From Gonocerus acuteangulatus (taxonomy: Eukaryota; Arthropoda; Insecta; Hemiptera; Coreidae), in assembly GCA_946811695.1 (NCBI GenBank), contig OX328126.1, positions 8,644,361 to 8,708,360 on the forward strand: a stretch of 64,000 nucleotides of DNA, in the 5' to 3' direction. A program made the translations under genes and the position numbers. This document shows positions 1 through 10,379 of this stretch, piece after piece. The notes beneath the pieces are model-generated. The model made no database searches and was not told the origin of the DNA. It was given only the letters and a program-made list of their open reading frames with translations. Numbering within the stretch: the stretch's first letter is position 1; the number at the start of each line of letters is the position of its first letter.

Positions 1-26
1 AAATATCCTCTAAAACATGACACCGA

Positions 27-160
27 TTTTCGGGACGAGTAATCTACAGGTTACCACCCTATTCTTGCCAGGATGATTCCTTTTCTTTTTTCCAAAGTAA
101 ATACATCACCCCTAATGGGACTCGAACCCACGACCTTAGGCACGGCCATCAGGGTTCCTG
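27..160 (-). mobile_element. SINE-1 (tRNA-derived), degenerate copy
   Basis: Read on the minus strand this matches the tRNA-derived SINE seen best at 3130-3346: a B-box-like GGTTCGAGTCCC, the GGTAACC core and the lysine-codon-like TTTTC stretch occur in the same order. The part between A box and B box is shortened and the AT-rich tail is missing at the window edge. Old, probably inactive copy. Confidence 0.6.
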
Positions 161-165
161 TATGA

Positions 166-569
166 TATTATTATCATGTCAAAATAGTTACTCAAAAAAT
201 AAAAAGCACATATTTTTATATCAAAGCTTATTATAATTATTATAATGGGGGTGTTATTTTTAGATTCCTTGGAAAATTTATTTTCGGGAGACAATACCAA
301 CCGAAAATATTTTTCAATTTTGTTTTTCGGCCTATGAACTTCTGGGGTTTTATCGCCGGGCGATTTATAAGTTGCCAACCTTATAAAGTGAACGTGATTT
401 TCTTAGACGATCATGTATGAAAGTATTCGCCATGACCGTCGTAGCTTAACCTCTGTCATCAACTTGAAAAAATGAATTTCACTTGGCTATTTCTGTTGGC
501 TCCGAAAAAATGTTACATCTTTTTTTATTTAATAATTTAATTATTATTTTTTTTTTGTTGACAAGCGTT
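166..569. other. AT-rich stretch, nothing recognised
   Basis: Simple AT-rich sequence with an interrupted T tract near 545. I see no coding similarity, RNA gene or repeat shared with the rest of the window. Confidence 0.5.
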
Positions 570-722
570 TATTCATAAATATTCTAGCGGAATGGAGCTG
601 CCCTGCCAGTTAGTTCTCCCTTCCGTCTTTACCCAATCACACCAAACTCTTTTCCTATGTAAAAAACCTAAGGTTTTTGGGAAGATAGAAATTTTCTGGT
701 AAAAACTGTATATTATTCTTTG

Positions 723-763
723 TCGACGTTTCGGCTTGAAATTGAAGCCTTCATCAGGGCGAT
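723..763 (-). ncRNA. Hammerhead ribozyme-like motif (PLE/retrozyme type), copy H1
   Basis: On the minus strand the order is GCC, CTGATGA, a hairpin (GGCTT...AAGCC), GAAAC, GTC. These are the three conserved parts of a hammerhead core: CUGANGA, GAAA and NUH. Stem III is only the palindrome ACGT, so a fold would need two copies paired, as in the dimer-type hammerheads known from Penelope-like elements. Stem I is weakened (GCC against GAC). It shares the whole core and its left flank with H2 at 57702-57740. Probably inactive. Confidence 0.6.
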
Positions 764-819
764 GAGAGGAAGGAGAACTGTTACTCATGGACGTGTAATC
801 ACTTCTGAATGTGACGTTT

Positions 820-945
820 GGCCAAAAATAAAAGGCATTTTATTATAAAAATTTAGTTTTTTTTTTTAAGATATTACTACCAAACTCTGAGAAATTCTAC
901 TTTCGCGTTCCCAACGGTCAACGATTTCTTCTCAAAGAATTAACC
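820..945 (+). mobile_element. Fragment of hammerhead-bearing element (plus-strand tail)
   Basis: This segment resembles the part that follows hammerhead H2 at 57741-57857 (a TTTTAT-rich stretch, then CAACGGTCAACGAT and TCTCAAAG). It lies on the plus strand beside minus-strand copy H1, so two fragments of one family sit head to head. No reverse transcriptase is present. Confidence 0.45.
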
Positions 946-1036
946 ATTTTGTTCACTATCAGACGAAACATGCAAAACATCGGAAACTGACCGTCAGCTT
1001 TGAAAAAACTTGTTCTTCGTTGTAATCGGTTGCAGG

Positions 1037-1265
1037 CATGGGCGTTTATAGGAAATCATTTTGGAGGGGGCTGGGAAAATTTCGGGGGGGGGCGCTGAGA
1101 CCATTTCCATGTTTGCTTATCACCTCGACGGCTAAATATCTAATCTTCATGCTAAATGATCTTATTTAATTTATTTTTAAGGGTTCTATAACATTTTTAC
1201 CGATCAAATAAGAATTTCGGGGGGGGGGGGGGGGGGGGCTCCAGCCCCTCTTATATGCGCCCATG
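1037..1265 (-). mobile_element. hAT-type MITE, copy M1
   Basis: A 229-bp non-autonomous element with terminal inverted repeats starting CATGGGCG, flanked by a perfect 8-bp target duplication, GTTGCAGG, at 1029-1036 and 1266-1273. The 8-bp duplication and the CA...TG ends are typical of the hAT superfamily. Inside each end lies a long G or C run (18 G near 1220). Three related copies lie at 27556, 48199 and 49198, all in the opposite orientation. No coding capacity; it would need a transposase supplied elsewhere. Confidence 0.88.
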
Positions 1266-1273
1266 GTTGCAGG

Positions 1274-1900
1274 TAACCTGATCCTACTACATTACACGTT
1301 ATTGAATGTTGTTGCGTTTTATAAGCCGAAAGGTTTGCGGTACAGGAATAAACGTCGTTGAGTAAACAGTTCTTTATATTTGGCGTCCTTACCCTTGGTG
1401 TTTAACAAAAGTTCCTAGTATTACGTGAATGTTTCCGTGTCATTTCAGCGAGTTTCTACGACATGCGTTTCATATCTTGCAGGACTGCGTGTAGTTCACC
1501 AGCTGGGCGTGTAGTGTGTTCGTGCGGATAGCATGTTTGTCCAGGAGGTTGTGTATCTCCCCACACCACTTCCTCTCTGTTCGCCCTTTGCGTGTGGGGC
1601 CGTGGACCTAATTTGTGAATAAGATGAGCTGTTATCAGTCTGGAGTTACTTCCTGGTCACCTTATCTCCCATGCTTACCGCTATCTCGGCGGTATGCGCG
1701 GGAACAGTCACGAATGCAGGTTATCTCTTGTAACGGTGTAACAGCAACGTACACAGCTGTTAAAGTCGCTTCAACATTTCCATCCTAATCTTGTTTCAAC
1801 AAACTCTATTTTCTATCTCGGTCAGAGTTATTCAAGGACAGGAAAATGGTTTTCTGTCAAAGCTCTGAAGAATTCGATCAAGATCTTAAAACTGAATTAA
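1274..1900. other. Unassigned region, GC-richer than its surroundings
   Basis: About 1440-1780 is visibly richer in G and C than the background. Short open stretches exist on the minus strand but I recognise no protein family, and no start or splice structure is convincing. Confidence 0.4.
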
Positions 1901-1903
1901 TTT

Positions 1904-1907
<4 letters not shown>

Positions 1908-1937
<30 letters not shown>
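1908..1937. repeat. (TA)n microsatellite
   Basis: Uninterrupted TA dinucleotides just before the 63-bp minisatellite. Confidence 0.95.
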
Positions 1938-1939
<2 letters not shown>

Positions 1940-1959
1940 AAGCTCTGACCAGAAATGGA

Positions 1960-2500
1960 AATTATGGGTTCGTCAACCCGATTGTGCGATCCAGCAGTAT
2001 TGACGAAAAATCCGCTTATGGTTGTTATGGGCTCGTCAAGTCAAACATAACATCTGGAAGACCTGACAAGAAATTCGCTTCTGGTTGTTATGGGCTCGTC
2101 AATTCAAACATGATATCTGGAAGTACTGGCAAGAAATTCGCTTATGGTTGTTATGGGCTCGTCAAATCAAACATGATATCTGGAAGTACTGGGAAGAAAT
2201 TCGCTTCTGGTTGTTATGGGCTTGTCAAGTCAAACATGATATCTGGAAGTACTGGGAAGAAATCCGCTAGTGGGGTTGTTATGGACTCGGAAAGTCAAAC
2301 ATGAGATCTGGAAGTGCTGACAAGAAATTCGCTTCTGGTTGTTATGGGATCGTCAAGTCAAACATGATATCTGGAAGTACTGGGAAGAAATCCGCTAGTG
2401 GTTGTTATGGGCTCGTCAAGTCAAACATGATATCTGGAAGTACTGGGAAGATATCCTCTTATGGTTGTTATGGGATCGTCAAGTCAAACCTGACATCAGC
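1960..2500. repeat. 63-bp minisatellite, about 8 units
   Basis: Tandem units of about 63 bp (21 codons) built around TTATGGGCTCGTCAAG and ACATGATATCTGGAAG. Because 63 is divisible by three the array stays open in two frames and gives repetitive peptides. There is no promoter, splice signal or family match, so I treat those frames as by-products. Confidence 0.92.
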
Positions 2501-3049
2501 AGCCTGGTTAAAAAATAGGAAACAGATTTTTGCTTTTCTACATACCGAAATTAGGTGTAGAATGACAGGCCGGGTAAATGACCCCTTGACCTAAAAAATG
2601 AGGCCATAAGAAGATAAAATTTACACAAACCAAACATTTTCTCTTGTCAAAATACTTGAAAACGATTCAACAAAACCAGAATCGGACAAAGCAATCGTTC
2701 AGAATGGAATCACAGAAATGAAACGAGGACATAGAAGCAAATTAGCAGAACAATTAACGACAAGAGATTGAAGAGACCAACAATCGGTGTAATGCGACGG
2801 AAACACGCTATGTGTTTCATTCGGCGAATTACATAGAAAGCCGCGAAGAATGGACGAGATATTCGGTAGCGTTTGGTAGCCCTATCAATTAGGCGTGTGG
2901 GGGATCCGTGTGTTTTCCTGTTCAGATTTATAGCACACAGGAGGGGATTAGCAGAAATTACTCCATAAATATATTATGAGGGGGAAAAAATTAAAAGCTT
3001 TCCGTAATGAGAGAGCTTAAATTCGCGCTATTAATGAGATACTTCTCGA
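2501..3049. other. Unassigned single-copy sequence
   Basis: No repeat shared with the rest of the window and no coding similarity seen. Confidence 0.4.
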
Positions 3050-3116
3050 AAAAAAAAGGCAGACTCGCTGGAACTACGTCATCTTAGCGCGGTTCCGTTT
3101 ATATCCCTAGTGCCAT
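3050..3116 (+). mobile_element. HINE-like family A, 5' end fragment
   Basis: Starts with an A run and then matches the family A left end (GACTCGC, GGAACT, CGTCATC, TTAGCGCGGTTCCG). Only the first 65 bp are present; a SINE-1 insertion follows directly. Confidence 0.6.
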
Positions 3117-3129
3117 TAGTAAAGGAGTA

Positions 3130-3346
3130 TTTATTTATTTATTTAAATTTTAACGTCCATTTATTATTAACTAGGAATTTTAGGACGGGTTATCTATAGG
3201 TTACCACTCTTTTCTAGCCAGGATAGGGGTGATGCCTTTTCTTTTTTCTAAAGAAAAGCCTCCACTCCCAGTGGGAATCGAACCCACGACCTTTGGCACG
3301 GAGTGTTAAGTGCTCACGCCTTAACCCTCACGGCCACCGGGTCTCC
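3130..3346 (-). mobile_element. SINE-1 (tRNA-Ser/Leu-like head), best copy
   Basis: On the minus strand: a tRNA-like head beginning GGAGACCCGGTGGCC, an A-box-like GTGGCCGTGAGGG, a perfect Pol III B box (GGTTCGATTCC), a short body with GGTAACC, and an (AAAT)n tail. It is flanked by a perfect 13-bp target duplication, TAGTAAAGGAGTA, at 3117-3129 and 3347-3359, which shows retroposition. The A-box region resembles tRNA-Ser or tRNA-Leu. Other copies: 27-160, 34259-34470, 46844-47060 and a divergent one at 49985-50360. Confidence 0.9.
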
Positions 3347-3498
3347 TAGTAAAGGAGTAGAAGCAGTTATTGGTAGGTTTTGATCTTTCGTGAAAAATAT
3401 AAAATAATATCTCAAAGATAGGGAGGGCGTCAAAACTTACTGACTCTGACCCAAGTCGGAATTTTTGAAATTCCGATTTTTTCAAAAGTTTGAAGTTG

Positions 3499-3623
3499 TG
3501 TATCTCAGATGGGACTGGATGAAAATCCGTGCTTTTTACACATTATGAAGTCCTATATGAATCATATAGGACTTCATAATGTGTAAAAAGCACGGATTTT
3601 CATCCAGTCCCATCTGAGATACA
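3499..3623. repeat. Perfect 62-bp palindrome with 1-nt spacer
   Basis: 3499-3560 and 3562-3623 are exact reverse complements with one base, 3561, between them. It directly abuts the left end of the foldback element at 3632. It could extrude as a cruciform or, if transcribed, form a long hairpin RNA. Confidence 0.95.
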
Positions 3624-3631
3624 AGAGTTGG

Positions 3632-5293
3632 GCAAACTTTAGCGCGCGCTAAAAGCTGATACCTCTCCGCTAATTTAGCGAAACTGTAGAAAGCGAGCGC
3701 TAATAATTAGCGGTTAGCGGCGGCAGTGCGCTAACCGCTAATCTATTTATGAAATATCGTAATTGCTAATAGCTTAAGCTATAGTTACAACATTTTGTCA
3801 TCTCAAAGTTCACTTCCGGTCTGCCCTGAGCAACCTCTCTCCTGTTCCACTTCCGCTCCAATCTACCGGATTTCCAATCACATGAATGTCGATTTCGGTT
3901 ACTTCCGGTCGACTCATGCCTATCACTGGGTAACTCCTGTTCGATCTGGCTCACTTCCGGTCAATCACCGACATTGGCACACTCTGACACTCCTTAATCT
4001 AGGTTACTTCCGGTCCTATATTCATCCCTCGGTCGTTCCGGAAGTACCCCAGGGTCTTCCAGGCACTCATGATAGACCGGAGGTGAACCAGCAGTGACCC
4101 GGAAGTAATTGTAAGCAACCGGAAGAGAAACCGGAAGTGGTCCGAAGCAGTCCGGATTCATCTGGAAACTGCCCAGGAGTAATTTGGGTGACCCGGAAGC
4201 CATTTTTGAGAACCCGGAAGTGAAACCGGAAGTGGCCAGAAGTTGTCCAGATTTATCCGGAAACTGTCGGGGAGTAATTTTGGTGACCCGGAAGTCATTT
4301 TGAGAACACGGAAGTGAAACCGGAAGTGGCCAAAAGTTGTGTAGATTCATCCGGAAACTGTGCAGGAGTAAATTTGGTGACCCAGAACTCATTTTGAGAA
4401 CCCGGAAGTGAAACCGGAAGTGGTCAACAGCTGCTCAAATTCGCCCGGAAATGCCCCAGGGATTCTCAAAATGGCTTGCGGGTCACCAAAATTATCCCTG
4501 ACTGTTTCTTGAACTATCTGGGCAACTTTTGACCACTTCCGGTTTCACTTCTGGGTTCTCAAAATGGCTTCCGGGTCACCAAAATTACTCCTGGACAGTT
4601 TCACGATAAATCTAGACAACTTTTGGCCACTTCCGGTTTCACTTCCGGGTTACCAAAATTACTCCTGGACAGTTTACGGATGAATCTGGACAACTTTTGG
4701 CCACTTCCGGTTTCACTTCCGGGTTCTCAAAATGGCTTCCGGGTCACCAAAATTACTCCCGGACAGTTTGCGGATGAATCCGGACAACTTCGGACCATTT
4801 CCGGTTTCACTTCCGGTTGCTTGCAAATACTTCCGGGTCACCTCCGGTCTATCATGAGTGCCTGGAAGGCCCTGGGGTACTTCCGGAAACGACCCAGGGA
4901 TGAATATAGGACCGGAAGTAACCTAGATTAAGGAGTGTCAGGGTGTGCCATTGTCTGTGAGTGACCGGAAGCAAGCCAGACTGAACAGGAGTTACCCAGT
5001 GATAGGCTTGAGTCGACCGGAAGTAACCGAAATTGACATTCATGTGATTGGAAATCCTGTAGATTAAAGCGGAAGTGGAACAGGAGAGAGGTTGCTCAGG
5101 GCAGACCGGAAGTGAACTTTTTGATGACAAAATGTTGTAACTATAGCTAAAGCTATTAGCAATTAAGATATTTCATAAATAGATTAGCGGTTAGCGCACT
5201 GCCGCCGCTAACCGCTAATTATTAGCGCTGGCTTTCTACAGTTTCGCTAAATTAGCGGAGAGGTATCAGCTTTTAGCGCGCGCTAACGTTTGC
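3632..5293. mobile_element. 1.66-kb foldback element rich in CCGGAAGT motifs
   Basis: The two halves are inverted copies. Left 3632 onward (GCAAAC, TTAGCGCGCGCTAAAAGC) reappears reversed up to 5293. The next several hundred bases of each arm also match, and the middle consists of tandem units of about 90 bp in one orientation (4100-4440) and then the other (4490-4830). I count about two dozen exact CCGGAAGT (or ACTTCCGG) sites between 3811 and 5115. CCGGAAGT is the consensus core bound by ETS-family transcription factors. The left flank reads GTTGGGCAAAC, close to hAT ends seen elsewhere here, so a hAT-related foldback is possible. No transposase; open frames within it are repeat by-products. 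Confidence 0.8.
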
Positions 5294-5442
5294 TATCAAA
5301 TAATATGATAGCAATGAAGAGTAAAAATTTCAATATTGGTATTTGACTCTGAACCGAGTTATGAAATTTCGATTTTCATGGGTGGACTGCACCATCAAAC
5401 TTTACAAGAATGTAAAAATCAAAATTTCAAAAGTTCATAGTT

Positions 5443-5515
5443 TTTTTCAGAGTGAAATATCAATATTTTTTCAGAGTGAAATATCAATATTTTTTCAGAG
5501 TGCATTATCAATATT
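5443..5515. repeat. Short tandem repeat, about 24 bp x 3
   Basis: Three units of TTTTTTCAGAGTG followed by AATATCAATA. No function suggested. Confidence 0.8.
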
Positions 5516-6009
5516 GAAATATTTACTCTATTTTGCTATCATATAGGCCTACACTCAGCGTCAAAATGTTAGACACACTATGAAAAATATTATTTTTGAC
5601 TTTTCATTTGAATAGATCAACAAACAAATGTTTTGACTTTTCATTTGAATAGATCAACAAACAAAACCCCATTCATACATACATACATACAAACAAATAC
5701 GAATTAAATTATTTTTAACTCATCTTAAACTTATCGGGCAATGCCATTTAGTATTATAACCCTTTACAAAAAAATATATTAAATAAAAATGCTTAAAAAC
5801 GGATTCTAGGTGCGTCAAAATGATAGACACACTGGAAGAAAAAATAATAAAAGAGGAATTTAAAATTCTTTGGCTTTTCCATGACCTTTTATTACTTCAA
5901 AAATTCAATTTGGAATTGAATAAAATAATTTTTTAATGTTTCTTGAGGTTTGTCGTCCCAGGAAGCTAATTTTCACTTTTTAGCTCATCGATTGTTGAAT
6001 ACTGTCTTG

Positions 6010-7300
6010 ACTTCCTATATATACATCTTGTGAGAATTCCCGAGGCATTTTTAATATTATTAAGGTGTGGAAAAATAGGTGGCCAATCTAGTTTGTCTAT
6101 ATTTTTTCAGATAAACCATTCCTTAATAATTCTTGCCTAATGGTTTGGAGCATTGTCTTGCTGAATGCAACTGAACGTTCTGTCATCTCATTGAAAGTGG
6201 TTTTTCTGTTCTTCTAACAAGTTTTGATACTCATTTGAATAAATTCTCTCAGAAAGAAACACCAAGTAGCCTTTCTTCTTGAACCTAATATTTGCCCAAA
6301 CCATAACATTTCCTCCGCTCACTTACCGCCGGGGTAATATAAGTTCTACTTTTCTTAAATCATGAAAATGAAAATGGAAACCATCAAGTCCATCCACATC
6401 AAATGTTTTCTCCTCAGAAAAAATAACTTTCCTCCATTAATCGGTCCTCAAGATAACGCTTTCTGCAAAAGCCATTTTATGATGAAAGAGGTTTTCGCGT
6501 TACTTCACTTCTCACTATGTTTTTTCATCTTTCCAATAATCCATGCACATTCCTAGACTTGGTATAAACACCAGCTTCCTATGCAATTGCTTTGGGTGTT
6601 TTGCATGAGCGGGGTGCGATTCTTAGATCAATTGTACCTGCCTCATTGATAGGGTTGGTGGTCTTCCAGTCCAGCAATGGGTAAAAATGAAGTTTCACGC
6701 CTTCAAAACCGATTTCTTTCAAATTTTGTACAATAACGTATTTTGATGCACTAAACACGAATACGTTAAAAACAAACCTTCGCATTTAACTAGGAAAGAA
6801 GTTATTAAGCACTAAAGTTAATAGAATAATTAATAGAATTCTATTAATTTTAGCGAGTTGGAGCGGAAACGCATAGCATGTATGCCTTAAAGTCGTCATT
6901 TATGCCTTAAAGTCGTCACAAATTTAGTTGTTAACATTAGCTCTCATAACCTGCATAACAGTGAACTTAAGTGCTTAATAACTTCTTTCCTAGTTAAATG
7001 CGAAGGTTTTGTTTTTAACGTATTCGTGTTTAGTGCATCAAAATACGTTATTGTACAAAATTTGAAAGAAATAGGTTTTGAGGGCGTGAAACTTCATTTT
7101 TACCCAGCAATGGGTACCGTATGGGTCTCCGAACGGAATTCAGTGGGCTAGATTCGATAAACTTAGTTTTATGTGACTTGGAATCTCACTACAACCCGTC
7201 TCATCCTTGTTTAGCCAAGAAATTAAATGACGCTCTTCTCGAGGCAACCACTTATTTTTTCTTATTTTTTCAACAAGAAAATTAACAGCTGTTCTCATTG
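6010..7300 (-). pseudogene. Tc1/mariner transposase pseudogene
   Basis: A DDE transposase of the Tc1/mariner superfamily would cut and paste the surrounding element at TA sites. On the minus strand I can read pieces in family order: a helix-turn-helix-side segment ending RIAPRSCKTPKAIA, then FSEEKTFDVDG (first catalytic region, usual Asp replaced by Glu), then GGNVMVWA, QQDNAPNH (second catalytic Asp kept) and WPPIFPHLN (usual catalytic Asp replaced by His). Stops and frameshifts separate the pieces, and a 425-bp MITE interrupts the N-terminal half. Two of three catalytic residues are lost, so the protein is certainly dead. Confidence 0.85.
6680..7104. mobile_element. MITE with GGTAAA ends and long TIRs, copy G1
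   Basis: A 425-bp element with about 140-bp inverted repeats beginning GGTAAAAATGAAG, flanked by the 8-bp duplication CAGCAATG (6672-6679 and 7105-7112). It interrupts the transposase pseudogene. A second family member with its own 8-bp duplication lies at 8786-9508. GG ends with 8-bp duplications fit Merlin-like elements; hAT or Mutator are alternatives I cannot exclude. Confidence 0.87.
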
Positions 7301-7754
7301 AAATTGACCACAGGAGAAATGGAAAATGTCAAATCTTAATGCTTTTCAAGGGTTAAGGTCTAAAAATTCCTTATCAACCATTAGAAAATTAAAGGATTGT
7401 GAATAACAACAAGTGTATCTAACATTTTGACGCACCAAAATAACGACATTATCAGTTATTTAATTACCTCTTGATAAAGCACAGAGGTAAACTATAAATT
7501 ACATTTTTTTACTATTATATACATTTGAAATAACTTATAATATAAGATGGAACCACAATTTGAAAAAAAATTATATTCACTTTTCGAAATTTCAAGGATG
7601 TGTATATCATTTTGTCACTGAGTGTATATAATGTGAAAAAAAGAAGATTTTTATTAAGTCCCATCTGAGATATGCAACCTCAAACTTTACAAAAATTTAA
7701 AAAATCGAATTTCAAAAATTTATGAAAAATTAAAGATGTAGTTCTCAATGCTAA

Positions 7755-8338
7755 TCTATACATATAAAAATTACGTGTCTGTCTGTTTTTCTGTTTGTTT
7801 GTTCCTTATACAAATCCACACCGTTTGACCGATTTTGAACAAACTTGGCACACAGGTAGGTCTTGATACGAGAAATCTCCTAGGCTAGGTCAAAATAGTC
7901 GAATTTCAAAATTTGGTCAAAAGGTCAAAAGTTTCGTTCAAGAAAAATTGGCTACACTGAAACATTCAGATTGTGACGGCTATTTTGAATCGACAGCCAT
8001 TTTGAATAATGTCTCAAATTTATTTGTTGATGTTCCTGATAATTAGAATAACTCCAACTCATTGATGACTTTACATCATTATATAATCATGTAATGCAGT
8101 TTATTTAAATCTTATTTCAACAGTCACTGTCTAACTAAGAAGCGCTGGCCTCTGTCGGCTGTTAGATGAAGTGCTGTTTTGCTGGCCTCTGCCGGTATCA
8201 TCATGAACTAAAACAAATTCACATCGTTTGACCGATTTTCGTAACTGGGTATAGACAACTAGGTATCAAGTAGATTTTGATACAGGGAGAGTCATAGACA
8301 GAAAGTAGGTGTAGCATGGCACACTGGGTAACAGCTAG
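7755..8338 (+). mobile_element. Short non-autonomous Helitron
   Basis: Begins TCTATACATATAAAA and ends CTAG followed by T, between host A and T, the usual Helitron arrangement. An imperfect hairpin (GTGTAGC/GCACAC) lies just before the end. The left part holds the CCGTTTGACCGATTTTGA block typical of such elements. No target duplication and no coding capacity. Its terminal CAGCTAG matches the better Helitron end at 63104-63110. Confidence 0.65.
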
Positions 8339-8379
8339 TACTCTATAAAATGTGACTAACCAATGATATCTTACTTTAA

Positions 8380-9668
8380 AAAAAATATTAGCTCACATCA
8401 AGTTCTCCTTCGTGGTTTCTTAAAAACGAAAATGACTCCCCTCGCTTTCTCAACGTGCGCCCAAGGAAAACACTCATTTTGTTATCGTGTTCTACAAAAA
8501 ATACTAATTTTACTATTAAATGAAATTTAAAAGAAAAACAAAATGAGTTAAACAGAGGCAAAAATCCTTTCGAAGTTTTACGCAAGTATTTCACCGATTG
8601 AAGTGACCCCATCGAAAATTGTTATAGAACCTTTTTTGTAGAGAATTCAGTAAGCTTTCGAATGGTCACTTGAACTTACCACGTTTTCCCAACCGTTTTC
8701 GAGATAATTAGGAAAATATACGAAGATCCCAAAACTCTTCATGTCTGATAAAAACATATTAAATAAAATATGTATAAAAATTATAGGTAAACCTGAAGGA
8801 GAGCGTCCTCAACACCGATTTTCTTCAAAGTTTGCACTATAACGTATTTTGATGCACTAAACGCGAATCCGTTGAAAAAAATTGTTTTTCTCAACCAGGA
8901 AAGAAGTTATTTAAAAAAAAAGTTCACTGTTATGAAGGTTAGGGAAGACTGCCTTGGACGACTTTTGGGCATAGAATTCTTTTTATTTCTGCGAGTTGGA
9001 TTGACTAGGGGTTTTGATGTTTTCTTGAGCGAGCGGAGCGAGCGGAAACGCATAGCACGTATGCCCAAAAGCGACAGTTTACGACCAAGTCAGCTACCAC
9101 AAGGTGAGCCTAAATTTCAATAACACTTCGTCATTAAGGACTATTGCGCAGGCGCGTGTTTACATATAAGCTGTATACCCCGTCTTTTATAACCTCCATA
9201 ACAGTGAACTTTAGTGCTTAATAACTTCTTTCCTAGTTGCGAGCAACTTTTTTTTTCAACGGATTCGTGTTTAGTGCATCAAAATACGTTATAGTGCAAA
9301 TTTTGAAGAAAATCGGTGCTGAGGAGAGTGTCCTCAGCACCTTTGGTCGTTTGTAACCCGCTAACAGTGAACTTTTTTTTTAAATAACTTCTTTCCTGGT
9401 TGAGAACAACAATTTTTTTCAACGGATTCGTGTTTAGTGCATGAAAATACGTTATAGTGCAAACTTTGAAGAAAATCGGTGTTGAGGACGCTCTCCTTCA
9501 GGTTTACCAAATTATATATATATATATATATAAACTTGAGCCACCATTATTTTGTGTTTGTGGGTCCCGAAACGTGAAATGTTCTTGTCGGCACATCGGG
9601 ATTGCGTCATGAGGTCAACCTTATAAGCGGGTTCTCCCTATAGATGGAGGGAGGAACCGCGCTAAAAG
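8380..9668 (+). mobile_element. HINE-like family A element, split by a MITE
   Basis: The left part (about 8380-8785) and right part (9509-9668) match the interior and 3' end of the family A copy at 11089-12483. Between them sits MITE G2. The right part has the (TA)n tract, the conserved CGTCATGAGGTCAACCT segment, a hairpin (GGTTCTCCCT against AGGGAGGAACC) and the terminal AACCGCGCTAAAAG. The 5' end is lost. Confidence 0.7.
8786..9508. mobile_element. MITE with GGTAAA ends, copy G2
   Basis: A 723-bp element starting GGTAAACCTGAAGG and ending with its reverse complement, flanked by the exact 8-bp duplication AAATTATA (8778-8785 and 9509-9516). The TIR is about 135 bp and one TIR segment is repeated a second time inside (about 9190-9345). 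The interior contains GCGGAAACGCATAGC, also present in other MITEs here (6865, 34195, 34510). Confidence 0.88.
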
Positions 9669-10379
9669 CACTTATTCTTCTTGACCAGTCTATGGAGAAG
9701 CTTTTTACAAGGTAAAAAATATTTTTAAAAGGTCTGTAAAAAATTGAAAGTGTATGGAGAAGCGAAAAAGTCATTAGCACGGTGATATCGAAAGTCCTTG
9801 CTATCTCTCGCCTAATTCTTGAAAGCACGAATATCAGAATATACTTGAAGAAGTATGAAGTATAAAAAATGTCCCTAAAATAACCAGTATAAGGCGATAA
9901 GAAGAAATGTAAGACTTACCATTTTCAATATAGTAGGAGGTTTCATTGTATCTGTCATCGGTGAAACCAGGTCGTTTTGCTTTTAGGGCCTTCGTCTCCA
10001 ACTTAGCCTGCAACAAAATGGAATCATTAGTAATGACAAATGTAGGTGATATCCAGGGCAAGTTCCGGCCTACGCACAGTGTCTGCATATTACACGAGGT
10101 ATTAGGGCCGATTTTTACTATTTCATAACTTTAAAGATAAACTTATGATATTTTAAACAGGCATTATACTAATAAATGTGAGTAAAATTGGTAAGTAATA
10201 AGTTAAAGTGGTAAGTTGAGTTGGTGTAATAGGTTTTGAGATATAGGCCACAGAAAATCTGAAATTATAGGACTCACTCACTCATCAACATTATTAGGCA
10301 GTTTCCAAGAAGCTAGAGACTTGAAATTTTGCTGGATACATTAGGGTGTTATTAAAGAAAAAAATAGCAAAATCCTGAA

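Larger units (their letters stand above)
5552..7624 (-). mobile_element. Tc1/mariner-superfamily transposon, inactive, with IR/DR-like ends
   Basis: Ends are inverted repeats (CACTCAG..., with GTCAAAATG and TAGACACAC inside), each next to a TA dinucleotide (5550-5551 and 7625-7626), as expected for TA-target Tc1 elements. A second copy of the terminal motif lies about 190-255 bp inward at each end (near 5811 and 7435), like the inner and outer direct repeats of IR/DR-type Tc1 elements. The interior holds a decayed transposase on the minus strand and a later MITE insertion (6680-7104). Two nested related transposons would be the alternative reading. Confidence 0.82.

Noticed and set aside
1984..2594. 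Repeat proteins in the 63-bp minisatellite
   Set aside because: Same reason (63 = 21 codons); no start context, splice sites or homology.
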